From Methanobrevibacter_A acididurans (lineage in GTDB: Archaea > Methanobacteriota > Methanobacteria > Methanobacteriales > Methanobacteriaceae): 64,000 nt of DNA. Positions 26,606 to 35,505 of this stretch are shown in pieces. The first letter of the stretch is position 1, and each line of letters opens with the position of its first letter. Both the position numbers and the translations under genes were made by a program. The stretch spans positions 806,001-870,000 of the forward strand of contig NZ_CP166991.1 in the NCBI RefSeq assembly GCF_046197875.1. Direction: 5' to 3'. The notes beneath the pieces were generated by a model. The model worked only from the letters and a program-made list of their open reading frames with translations, was not told the origin of the DNA and searched no databases.

Positions 26606-27917
26606 TTAATTCTCCATTAAAGTTAAAATCATAGCCTTTAAAATACTACTAGTTAATTTCACATTAACTAATTCATTAGTATACTTAAAAGATTTAACAC
26701 TTTTATCAGTATCCTTAAAATATTGAGGCTTAGCCCTAGATTCAATTTGAACTTTTAAAGCATCACTATAAGTAGTTAAATTCATAATTTTACTAAAAGG
26801 AATATTACTTGACTTTAATTTACCAGTATAAACTATACGTTTATTAGTTAAAATAAGTTTACCAGAATCAATTTGAGTTAAAACATCACGAGAACTACTC
26901 TGACCTTGAGCCCCACCTAAACGAATATTAACACCTTTAGCAACACGAACAGAACCACCACCATAACCACCAGTACTAGTTCTAACAGCCCTAGGCTCTA
27001 ATAAAATCACATTATCCAAATCCAAATATGCAATTTCACCCCTTTTAAGAATAATAGAACTAGTAGTAATAGGTTTTAATAATTCAGGATGTTTAGGTAT
27101 AAGCATTGGCAATACATTAGTTGCTTGTTTAATTTTCTCCTTTCTAACTTTTTCTTCACCTTCACGTTTTAACTTTAATTTTTTAGCAGCTTCTTTATCT
27201 AAAACTTTCTGCTCCTTATCTGAAATTCCACCCTTAAAAATACGGTACCATTCATCCTTAGTTAAACTTTGATTATTATACTTAAGCCAAACAGCATTAT
27301 CCTTATTTTCAATATCCTTTAAATTATAAGCATGCATATTTTTACTAAATTTCAAACCACAATCAGGACAATAATATGTATAAGAATTTTTAATTAAACC
27401 ATTCTTTTTATACTGATTAAGAGATTTTTTTTTCACAAACGGGACAAAAATAAGAATTAACTTTAACACCAAACTTATCATTTATCTCTTGATTTTCATT
27501 ATCTTTTATATTCTTTTCAGGCTTGTTGTTCTCTTCAATCACATTAGTAATTTTTTCCTTTGTTTCTTCAGATACATCATTTTTATCATTGGTAACAGGT
27601 TTTTTAGTATCAATTAATTCCTCAATATCCTCTGATTTTTTAGATTCATCAGATTCATTATTTAAATCTACAGTGACTTCTGAGTCATCTTTTTCATCAA
27701 CAACAGATCCCACAGTATCAATTAATTCTTCAGGTTTATCAGTTTTAGATTCTTCATTTGCTAAACTTTCATTATTAATATTAGATTTATTTAAATCTTC
27801 ACTATTTACATCTTCAGAATTTAATGCATCCATGTTTTTAAAAGGATGACCGCAGTTTACACAAAATTTAGATATGTCTTCATTTTTATATCCACATTCA
27901 GTACAAAATTTAACCAT
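26606..27917 (-). pseudogene. Zinc-ribbon protein with C-terminal PH-like domain, split by one-base frameshift in a T9/A9 tract
   Basis: The first frame starts at ATG 27917 behind AAAGGATGG with a zinc ribbon (FCTECGYKNEDISKFCVNCG), continues through an acidic Ser/Glu/Asp linker, and reaches YFCPVCEKK before ending at 27417. The next frame continues with NQYKKNGLIKNSYTYYCPDC, completing a second zinc ribbon. It then has a Lys-rich helix and a C-terminal domain with KRGEIAYLDLDNVILLEP and LILTNKRIVYTGK, which looks PH/GRAM-like. The frames join if one A is removed from the A9 run (plus-strand T9 at 27425-27433), giving 436 aa. The apparent separate start of the 26606 frame is only this overlap read out of phase. 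This could be decay, phase variation or an assembly error. Confidence 0.75.
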
Positions 27918-27919
27918 AA

Positions 27920-28627
27920 TTACCATCCTTTAGGTACTTTAATAAAACTTAATAATTTAGGTTCTTCCCCTTTATTTATTTCACTTGCAGATGAATATGC
28001 ATCAATAATTTGAACAAAGTATATAATTATGAGAAAAGCAGTCATATTTGAATTTACTCCTATTGAAAAGAAAATTATTGCTGCTAAAATAAAGTATAGT
28101 AAACCTCTTTTTGTTTGCTTATTATACCAGGCACCAGCACCTATAAAAATTACCGCGAATAGTATACTTAAAAACTTGTTTTTATGTTTTAAAGGTTTAT
28201 GTATCTGATTAGGATTAACATTATTATTTTTAGTGGATTCAAAATTTACATTATCAATATTTCTAACTGATTCTCCTTTTTGGTTTAAATTAGAATTACT
28301 TATTGGTTCAGCTTTATTTTTAATATTTAAATCTTTATTTTCTTTGTTAAATTTAGCATCAGCATCATGTAAATTTTTATTATCCTCATTAGAATTGAGA
28401 TTCGTATTATCAGTATTAATATTTGTTGAAGATAAATCTACATTAAGTTTGCCTCCGCAGTTTAAGCAAAACTTAGCATCAGATTCATTTAAATATCCGC
28501 ATTTTGGACATTTTTGTTTATTTAAATTATTTTCACCTAATTTATATCCACAGTTTAAGCAAAACTTAGCATCAGATTCATTTAAATATCCACATCTAGT
28601 GCATTGAACATTTGATTCATCACTCAT
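27920..28627 (-). CDS. Double zinc-ribbon membrane protein, 235 aa
   Basis: Two near-identical zinc ribbons (CTRCGYLNESDAKFCLNCG and CPKCGYLNESDAKFCLNCG) are followed by an Asn/Lys-rich linker. A membrane region with two or three hydrophobic segments (about 150-215) follows, with INKGEEPKLLSFIKVPKGW at the end. The ribbon DNA is itself a short direct repeat. It lies 2 nt upstream of the next zinc-ribbon gene, so the two form an operon. GGGGG precedes the ATG. Function is unknown. Confidence 0.75.
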   Translation of the reverse strand: MSDESNVQCTRCGYLNESDAKFCLNCGYKLGENNLNKQKCPKCGYLNESDAKFCLNCGGKLNVDLSSTNINTDNTNLNSNEDNKNLHDADAKFNKENKDLNIKNKAEPISNSNLNQKGESVRNIDNVNFESTKNNNVNPNQIHKPLKHKNKFLSILFAVIFIGAGAWYNKQTKRGLLYFILAAIIFFSIGVNSNMTAFLIIIYFVQIIDAYSSASEINKGEEPKLLSFIKVPKGW

Positions 28628-28813
28628 TTTATATAAACCCCCATAATATTTTCTTATAATTATATCTACTTTTATAATTAGTAATATTAATAAGTTTTAT
28701 AAAAAATTTTTTATATATTTCAAGAAAAAAAAGATTTTTATGAATCAAATGAAATTATATTTTAAATATTTAAAAAAAAAAGAAAAAGAAAATTAAGTAA
28801 ATTTTTACTTAAT

Positions 28814-31800
28814 TTAAGCAGTTACAGTTATAGTGTTATATGCTGTAGAAGCTTCATATCTGCTTGTTCCATCATATGAACAGTGTGCTGTGTATTCACC
28901 AGCGTATAAGTTGATTTGTAATTGGTATGCTCCATCAGTATCAGTTGTAGCCCAGTAAACTTTACTTGCACCATCACTTAAACGGGTTAATTTTAATGCA
29001 ACATGTTGACCTATTAATGGTCTATTATTTGCATCTAAAAGTTTACCTGTGAAGTTTTGACCTGCACCATAAGTTTCATTGAACTTATCAGCAGTTAATA
29101 CTGTTAAAGTTTTATTACTTGCTTCTTTTTGAACAACTATATTATTATTACAAGTACTTGGTAAGAATTTACCAGTCTCACCAGAATAAGAACATTCAGC
29201 TGTGTATGATCCGGGTGCTAAATTAATTTCTAATTCTGCAGTACCAGTGCTACTAGTTGTACTAAAGTAAGTTTTACTTGCCCCATCACTTACACGGGTT
29301 AATTTAATTGCTATATGTCTTCCTACAATTACTGCACCATTTAAATCTGTTAATTTAACAGTGTAGTTTTGTGGATTACCATAAACAATGTATAAGTTTT
29401 CACCAGTTAATACTGTGGTTGTTACTCCAACACCTACTACAACAGTTTTAGTAGTGTTATCATAAATTCCATTTTCAAGATAAGTTACGGTTAAGTTAAA
29501 GTTACCTTCTTCATTAGGTAAGGTTACAGTATAATTTGCTTGACCATTAACTACTTTAAGTGTGGTTGTTTGTCCATAGAATTTAACTGTTATTGTTCCA
29601 TTTAAAGGAGTACCATTACGGTTAGTTACATTAATAGTTGCTGTTATAGTTTCTCCAGTTTCACCATTGATTGTTGGAACATCTATTACAACTTTTTCTT
29701 TAGTAACTACTAAGTTTGCAGATCCAGTTGAGGATTCATAAACTTCATTACCTAAATAGGTTGCAGTCATTTGATATTGACCTAATGGTTCTATGATAGT
29801 GTATTGAACAGTTCCTACTCCGTTAGATACATTTACTAAAGTATCCTGATCGTAGATATGGATTTTAACTGTTCCGTTTTTAACATCATAACCAGATTCA
29901 TCTACTACATAAACATTTAAGGTTACAGTATCTCCAAGTGATCCTTGAACATCATCTATTTTGATTATTGTTGGTAATCCTTTAATATTTAATTTTCCAG
30001 CAGTAGTTGTAACTCCATAAGTATTTTTGTATCCATTATAAGTTACATAGAATGTGTATTCTCCACTTGCAGTTAATGTTATTGGAATTGAATAAGTTCC
30101 ATTGGTTACATTTACTGTACTAATGTTTACTCCATTAATTGATAATGTTACATTTCCTAAACTTATAGGGTTACCTTGATTATCAGTTAATGTTCCAGTT
30201 ACATGAGTACTTGTTAACACATCACCTGTAACATTGTTTACATTTAAAACTACACCAGTACCATTAATTGTTTCAGTGATAGTTTGTGAACCTATGGTTG
30301 CACTTACATTACTGTTTTCATTAGATTTGTAGTATGTTGCAGTGTATGTTCCATTTTCAAGTGTTGCACTTGTTGGACTTATACTTCCAGTTGTTGCAGA
30401 AAATGTTACTGTATTAAATGGGATGTAATATTCTAAATTCTTTTTATCTGAACCAGTTGTAGTGTATTTGTTAAGGTTTGCTGTAACACTTACAGTATTA
30501 CCATTATCAGTGGTGGTCATATCCATTATTACCCAAGTTGATGGTTTAAAGTTTATATCTCCATCTTTTTGAGGGTTTGTATTATTTCCCCACCAATTGT
30601 AATCTGCACTACAGGTTCCACCATTATTATAAACACTTTTACCTTCAGGTGCATTATTTCCATAAAATGCACAGTAAGATGCACTAAATTGTGAAATAGC
30701 ATTATTATAAACAGCTCCACCATATACGGTTGCAGTATTATATGCAAAAGTAGAGTTTATTACATCAGTAAAATTTGAAGATCCAATAGTTGCAATAGCT
30801 CCACCATATTGTGCAGTGTTGTTGAAGAATAAAGTATTGTTTATACGTGAGGTACCATTAACATTATATTTGTAGATAGCTCCTCCACTTCCAGTTGCAA
30901 CATTGTTCATAAATATAGTGTTTTCACCTTTATTATAATAAGTGTAAAGGTGTCCTTGTGTAGAGTATATTGCTCCCCCATTATATGCTGTATTATTAAT
31001 GAAGTTGGATCCATAAGACCATGTTAAGAATTTATTATAAATTGCTCCACCAAAACCATTTTTAGCATTCAAATTACTGTTAACACTATTATTTATTAAA
31101 TCAGTGTGTCTTACACTTAATCCACCACGTTCTACATAAGCTGCTCCACCCTTTTGACTTGCATAGTTATTGCTTAATGTACTGTTTTCAATGATGAATT
31201 TACTGCTTTCATCTTTGCTTGTGTATTTACCATTTATTGCTATTGCTCCACCTGCAATGGTAGCATAATTATTTGTTAGGGTACAATTGTAAATATTAAC
31301 ATTAACATAATTGTTTTCGTCATTTATATAAATTGCTGATCCATAATCTGCTCTTGCATGTGTGAAGATTAAACCGGAAAATGTAACATTGGAGTTTCCT
31401 GTAACGGTGAATAAACGGTTGCTGTTACTTCCATCGATTATTGTATTTAAAGTTTTATCCATGGATGTAATTGTTAAATCTTTATTAATTGTAATACCAG
31501 TATTTCCTGTACCAGAATAAGTTCCATCATATAAGTATATTGTACTTCCACCTGTTGCAGAACTAACTGCTTTGTTGATAGTTTGGTATGGATTAGATGA
31601 TGATCCAGTTCCATCAGTGTCACTACCTGTTGTACTTACATATATAGAATTTGCATTTTCTGCAGTTAATGTTTCTTGATTTTGTATTGTTTCAAGATTT
31701 GAGTTACCTAATGTAGTATTAGATGAGTAAACTGCATTAACTGATGCGTCATCTAGTGTAATACTAGTACTATCCGCATTAGTAGTGTTAGTATTATCTG

Positions 31801-31885
31801 CTGCAAATGCTGTATCTACAGATATGCATATTGCAAATGCAAGTAATGCTATTAAAACTAATGAGTATAGTTTTTTAGACTTAAT
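28814..31885 (-). CDS. Adhesin-like surface protein with Ig-like C-terminal repeats, 1023 aa, apparent ATT start
   Basis: The frame is open far upstream of the first ATG (31462). The upstream part encodes a classical signal peptide (IKSKKLYSLVLIALLAFA to VDTAFAAD) and the family motif SIYVSTTGSDTDGTGSSSNP. The only possible initiation codon is ATT 31885, set 7 nt after AGGAGG; TAA lies two codons further upstream. The protein has a beta-helix region (repeated GGAIYNN, SxFxNNxA), then several Ig-like units of about 90 residues, ending in two copies of a DxNxxPLIGQHVALKLTRLSDG-type domain. It is predicted to be exported and surface-bound. Confidence 0.85.
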   Translation of the reverse strand: MKSKKLYSLVLIALLAFAICISVDTAFAADNTNTTNADSTSITLDDASVNAVYSSNTTLGNSNLETIQNQETLTAENANSIYVSTTGSDTDGTGSSSNPYQTINKAVSSATGGSTIYLYDGTYSGTGNTGITINKDLTITSMDKTLNTIIDGSNSNRLFTVTGNSNVTFSGLIFTHARADYGSAIYINDENNYVNVNIYNCTLTNNYATIAGGAIAINGKYTSKDESSKFIIENSTLSNNYASQKGGAAYVERGGLSVRHTDLINNSVNSNLNAKNGFGGAIYNKFLTWSYGSNFINNTAYNGGAIYSTQGHLYTYYNKGENTIFMNNVATGSGGAIYKYNVNGTSRINNTLFFNNTAQYGGAIATIGSSNFTDVINSTFAYNTATVYGGAVYNNAISQFSASYCAFYGNNAPEGKSVYNNGGTCSADYNWWGNNTNPQKDGDINFKPSTWVIMDMTTTDNGNTVSVTANLNKYTTTGSDKKNLEYYIPFNTVTFSATTGSISPTSATLENGTYTATYYKSNENSNVSATIGSQTITETINGTGVVLNVNNVTGDVLTSTHVTGTLTDNQGNPISLGNVTLSINGVNISTVNVTNGTYSIPITLTASGEYTFYVTYNGYKNTYGVTTTAGKLNIKGLPTIIKIDDVQGSLGDTVTLNVYVVDESGYDVKNGTVKIHIYDQDTLVNVSNGVGTVQYTIIEPLGQYQMTATYLGNEVYESSTGSANLVVTKEKVVIDVPTINGETGETITATINVTNRNGTPLNGTITVKFYGQTTTLKVVNGQANYTVTLPNEEGNFNLTVTYLENGIYDNTTKTVVVGVGVTTTVLTGENLYIVYGNPQNYTVKLTDLNGAVIVGRHIAIKLTRVSDGASKTYFSTTSSTGTAELEINLAPGSYTAECSYSGETGKFLPSTCNNNIVVQKEASNKTLTVLTADKFNETYGAGQNFTGKLLDANNRPLIGQHVALKLTRLSDGASKVYWATTDTDGAYQLQINLYAGEYTAHCSYDGTSRYEASTAYNTITVTA

Positions 31886-32086
31886 ACTTTAACCTCCTTA
31901 TATTTAAAGTCATAAAAAATTTTGATATTTTATAAATTTAAGAAAAAACAATGTTTTCCTCATAAATTTTTAAAAAATATACATTATTAATTTAAGTCTA
32001 TAATTGTATAAAAATTTTCTTATAATAATAAAATTAGAATAAATTATATTACTTAATATTTAAAAAAAATAAAAAAATAAAAAAAA

Positions 32087-34120
32087 TTAATTTACAATAA
32101 TATTTGCATTAGAATAACTAGATAAATATAAATCATTACCAGAATAAGAAGCCTTTGCAGTGTAATTACCTTTATATAAGTTTATTTCTAATTGATATTC
32201 ACCATTAGTATCAGTAGTTACCCAATAAATTTTACTTAAACCATTAATAGGATTAGTTAAATTTAAAGCAATATGTTGACCAATCACAGGATTACCCAAT
32301 TCATCAGTTAATCTACCAGTAAAATTACATCCTGCATTATAAGGATGATTAAATTCATTAGCACTTAAAATAGTACCAGTCTTATTATCCAAATTGCTCT
32401 TAACAATTATTGTATTATTAGTTTTACTAGAATTAAAATTACTTATACCATCAAAATAAGCATTAACTAAATATTCACCTGGTGCTAAGTTTATTTCCAA
32501 ACTTTCAAATCCTAAAGTATCACTACTAACCCAATAAATTTTACTTAAACCATTAATAGGATTACTTAAATTTAAAGCAATATGTTGACCAATCACAGGA
32601 TTACCCAATTCATCGGTTAATCTTATTGTATAATTTTTTGGAGTTCCATAAATTATTTTTAAATCTTCACCTTTTAAATTAGTATTCACTACTGTATTAT
32701 TTGTAACTTTTAATGTAGAGTTAAAGATTATTGATTTAAAATCAATTGTATTGCTTCCTGAATACACTCCACTTACTATGTATTCACCATAAGATTTTGG
32801 AGTGTAATTTATACTTGCAATACCTTCTGTAACATTACAATAATCTAGTAATGTATTGTTTAATGTAAATGTGATTACTCCATTAGTTATTGGATTAAAA
32901 TTATCATCAGTTAAGTTAGCAGTTAATTTAATAGTTTTATTAATATCAATATTGTTTTGTAAAGCTTCAAATCGTATAATAGTTGTTTTAATATTTCCTA
33001 AATTATAAATATAATTTCCTAAGTCACTAGCTGTACAACCATTCATTGTATTATTATTTAGGGTTAAATCTGCAAGATTATAAATTGCTCCACCATATCT
33101 TGCTTGAGAATTTGTTATTGTACAATTTGTTAATGTTAATTTTTGTACTTCATTATTAAAGATTGCTCCACCATTTTTAGCTGCATAAGAATTGGTTATT
33201 ATTGTATTTGTTATATTACATGATCCAATATTATCTCCATAAATATCATTACATATTGCTCCTGCATCACTATTTGATGAGCGACTACCATTTATCACAC
33301 TATTTTTTAGGTTTAAACTTCCTACATTATGTATGGTTCCACCTACGAATTTTGCACTGTTATCTTTAAATGTACAATTATTTATTTGCATAGGGAAATA
33401 AAAATTATAGATTGCTCCCCCAGTGGAATCTGCATAATTATTCATAAATAAAGTATTAGTTATTGTGGCTTTACCCCAATTTTTTAATCCTCCACCTAAT
33501 TCTTTTGCAGTGTTATTTATTATTTGTGAATTATTTAAGGTTAAGGTTCCAAAATTGTACATGAATCCTCCACGACTAGCTTTATTATTTATGAAATTAC
33601 AATCATCTATAATAACTATTCCTCGTGAATTAACTTTTATCGCTCCACCTTCATCACTATACCCATTAGTAAGGGTTAAACCTTTCAGTGTTAAAATTCC
33701 CCCTTCATTTATTGTAATTATACTATCAGTGGTTCCTGCCCCATTTATTATTGTTGGAAGATTAGGGTTTGTTGTAGTAATTGTTAAAGTAGTATTTATT
33801 TTTATATAAGTATTATTCAATCCACTGTATTCCCCATTATTAAGGATTATTGTGCTTCCACTTGTAGATTTATTAATTGCATAATTTATGGATTGATAAG
33901 GATTGTCTTGTTTCCCATTTCCATTTGTATCACTTCCATTTAATGATACATATATATTATTTGATTCTTCATTTAACTCAGTATTAGCTAGAATATCAGA
34001 ATTTGTATTATTAATTGTTACATTATTAATATTAAGGTTATCTGAAGCTGATACTGAAGTTAATGATAAAAATATTAGTAGTATTAACGTTAAAATTAGT
34101 ATTGGTTTTTTAGTTTTCAT
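32087..34120 (-). CDS. Adhesin-like surface protein, 677 aa
   Basis: A signal peptide (MKTKKPILILTLILLIFLSL, cut near SVSAS) is followed by the IYVSLNGSDTNGNGKQDNPY motif of this family. A beta-helix with GGAIYN repeats covers about 80-390, one Ig-like domain about 390-480, and two C-terminal units built on LTDELGNPVIGQHIALNL. These two units are nearly identical at DNA level (94-bp direct repeat). Domain order matches the adhesin at 28814, which follows it on the same strand. The ATG at 34120 has only a modest GGGT site. Confidence 0.9.
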   Translation of the reverse strand: MKTKKPILILTLILLIFLSLTSVSASDNLNINNVTINNTNSDILANTELNEESNNIYVSLNGSDTNGNGKQDNPYQSINYAINKSTSGSTIILNNGEYSGLNNTYIKINTTLTITTTNPNLPTIINGAGTTDSIITINEGGILTLKGLTLTNGYSDEGGAIKVNSRGIVIIDDCNFINNKASRGGFMYNFGTLTLNNSQIINNTAKELGGGLKNWGKATITNTLFMNNYADSTGGAIYNFYFPMQINNCTFKDNSAKFVGGTIHNVGSLNLKNSVINGSRSSNSDAGAICNDIYGDNIGSCNITNTIITNSYAAKNGGAIFNNEVQKLTLTNCTITNSQARYGGAIYNLADLTLNNNTMNGCTASDLGNYIYNLGNIKTTIIRFEALQNNIDINKTIKLTANLTDDNFNPITNGVITFTLNNTLLDYCNVTEGIASINYTPKSYGEYIVSGVYSGSNTIDFKSIIFNSTLKVTNNTVVNTNLKGEDLKIIYGTPKNYTIRLTDELGNPVIGQHIALNLSNPINGLSKIYWVSSDTLGFESLEINLAPGEYLVNAYFDGISNFNSSKTNNTIIVKSNLDNKTGTILSANEFNHPYNAGCNFTGRLTDELGNPVIGQHIALNLTNPINGLSKIYWVTTDTNGEYQLEINLYKGNYTAKASYSGNDLYLSSYSNANIIVN
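32220..32622 (-). repeat. 94-bp direct repeat inside the adhesin gene (32220-32313 and 32529-32622)
   Basis: The two copies differ at about two positions, one in GGATTA(G/C)TTAAATT and one in TTCATC(A/G)GTTAAT, although the flanking domain sequences have diverged much more. They encode the same stretch of the two C-terminal domains. They suggest recent gene conversion or provide a substrate for recombination that would change domain number. Confidence 0.75.
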
Positions 34121-34251
34121 TATCGTATTACCCTATAATTCTTTATTTATTATAAAAAAGTTCAACCGATAAGAATATTCATATCGATATATTTTAAAAT
34201 ATACTTATTTATAGTATTTAAAAATTATTAAAAAAATAGTTAAAAAAATTT

Positions 34252-35449
34252 GGCTCTGTAGAAATCCTATATTTTTATTAAAATATTTTTTCAGTTGAAC
34301 TTGTACTTGGGTGTTTTTTATTTTTTGGTTTTCTTTATTTGTTTTTTAAAGAATTTTAAGGTGGTTTTAGCAACTTACACTTGAAATACTACTTAAGATG
34401 TTTAAAATAAGTTATGATAAAGTATTAATAGTTAAATGGAGAAAAGATATTATTATGTTTACTAAAAAAACCTTTTCTCCATATCATATTTTGTTTTCAA
34501 GACAGTTAAACCTTTTGGATTTTGAATGTGAAAAACCATTAGAAAACTGTTTAAATCGTCAGTCTAAAAATGGTAATATTGAATTATCAGGTAATCACAT
34601 GCTGCTATATGCTGAAAAAGTATATAACTATGCTAAAGCATGTTTAAATGATTATTCCAATTATTTCAGTAATCATTTATACACACAGCCTAAATTATTC
34701 ACTATTTTAGCTCTTAAAATGTATTCAAAAATGACCTATCGTGAAATAATTGAGTGGATGCAATTATCCGATAAGTTACTAAAATTTTTAAGATTAAAAA
34801 CCGTCCCACATTATACAACAATTCAGAAATTCTTTAAAAGAATATCTGAAACCAGCTTTAAAGAATTAAACAAGAAAATATTATCAAAATTCACTTTAAC
34901 TGGTGGAAACATTGCTTTAGACGGATCAGGATTCACCAATGATTATGCCGATAAATATTTCGCGAAAATACGACGTAAAGAACGAAAAAGCTATGTGAAA
35001 AACCATATTGCAATCAATGTTGACACACAACTAATTCTTGATGATCAAGTCCAAAGAGGCCCCAGACATGACACACACTTCGCAAAACAATCAATCAGAA
35101 ACATAAAAATATATAAACCACATTACATAATTGCAGACAAAGCATACGATACAGAACCCATAAGAAAATGTATAAAATGAAGAAGTAGGAGCATTTGACC
35201 AAATACCATTAAAAACAAGAGCCAAAAACGGACACTACAGAACCAACAGCCCCACAATATTCCGACCCAAAATATACAGAAAAAGAAATAACATAGAATG
35301 CGTATTCAGCGTGGTAAAAAAGAAAATTTAATGGAACAAATCACAGCAGAAGCCTAAAACTGTCAAATAAAGAAACCAAACTCAAAAACACATTCTACAA
35401 CTTCTACAGATCAACAAAAATACCTCAAAAATAGGGTTTCTACAGAGCC
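34252..35449 (+). mobile_element. ISM1-like insertion sequence, copy 2 (1198 bp, 8-bp target duplication)
   Basis: The ends are GGCTCTGTAGAAATCC (left) and GGCTCTGTAGAAACCC (right, reversed). Perfect direct repeats AAAAATTT lie at 34244-34251 and 35450-35457. About 200 nt of left-end DNA precede the transposase, as in copy 1, including the word TTACACTTGAAATA. The element sits between an adhesin gene and a sensor kinase and does not interrupt either. Confidence 0.9.
34455..35434 (+). pseudogene. DDE transposase of ISM1-like copy 2, two one-base insertions in A-runs
   Basis: From ATG 34455 (GGAG upstream) the frame is intact through the first two acidic residues (NIALDGSGFTN and YIIADKAYDTE) to 35180. 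An extra A in the AAAA at 35174-35177 then shifts the frame, and another extra A in the A6 run at 35316-35321 shifts it again. Correcting both yields 325 aa ending at TAG 35432-35434, with the third acidic residue in NNIECVFSVV. Otherwise the gene is well preserved, so loss of function is recent, if real. Confidence 0.85.
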
Positions 35450-35505
35450 AAAAATTTATTAAAAAAAGAAAAAATAGTAATAAAATATAAAAAATTAGAA
35501 ATTAA

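Noticed and set aside
26606..27481. Independent gene starting at ATG 27481 with a hydrophobic N terminus
   Set aside because: The hydrophobic start is the out-of-phase reading of the upstream protein's second zinc ribbon. The reading frames join through the A9 tract, so it is one split gene.
30553..30747. Second minus-strand frame inside the adhesin gene
   Set aside because: A shadow of the repeat-rich adhesin coding sequence in another frame.
31463..31885. Adhesin start at ATG 31462
   Set aside because: That start would discard the signal peptide and the conserved SIYVSTTGSDTDG motif encoded in the same open frame and would have no nearby ribosome-binding site.
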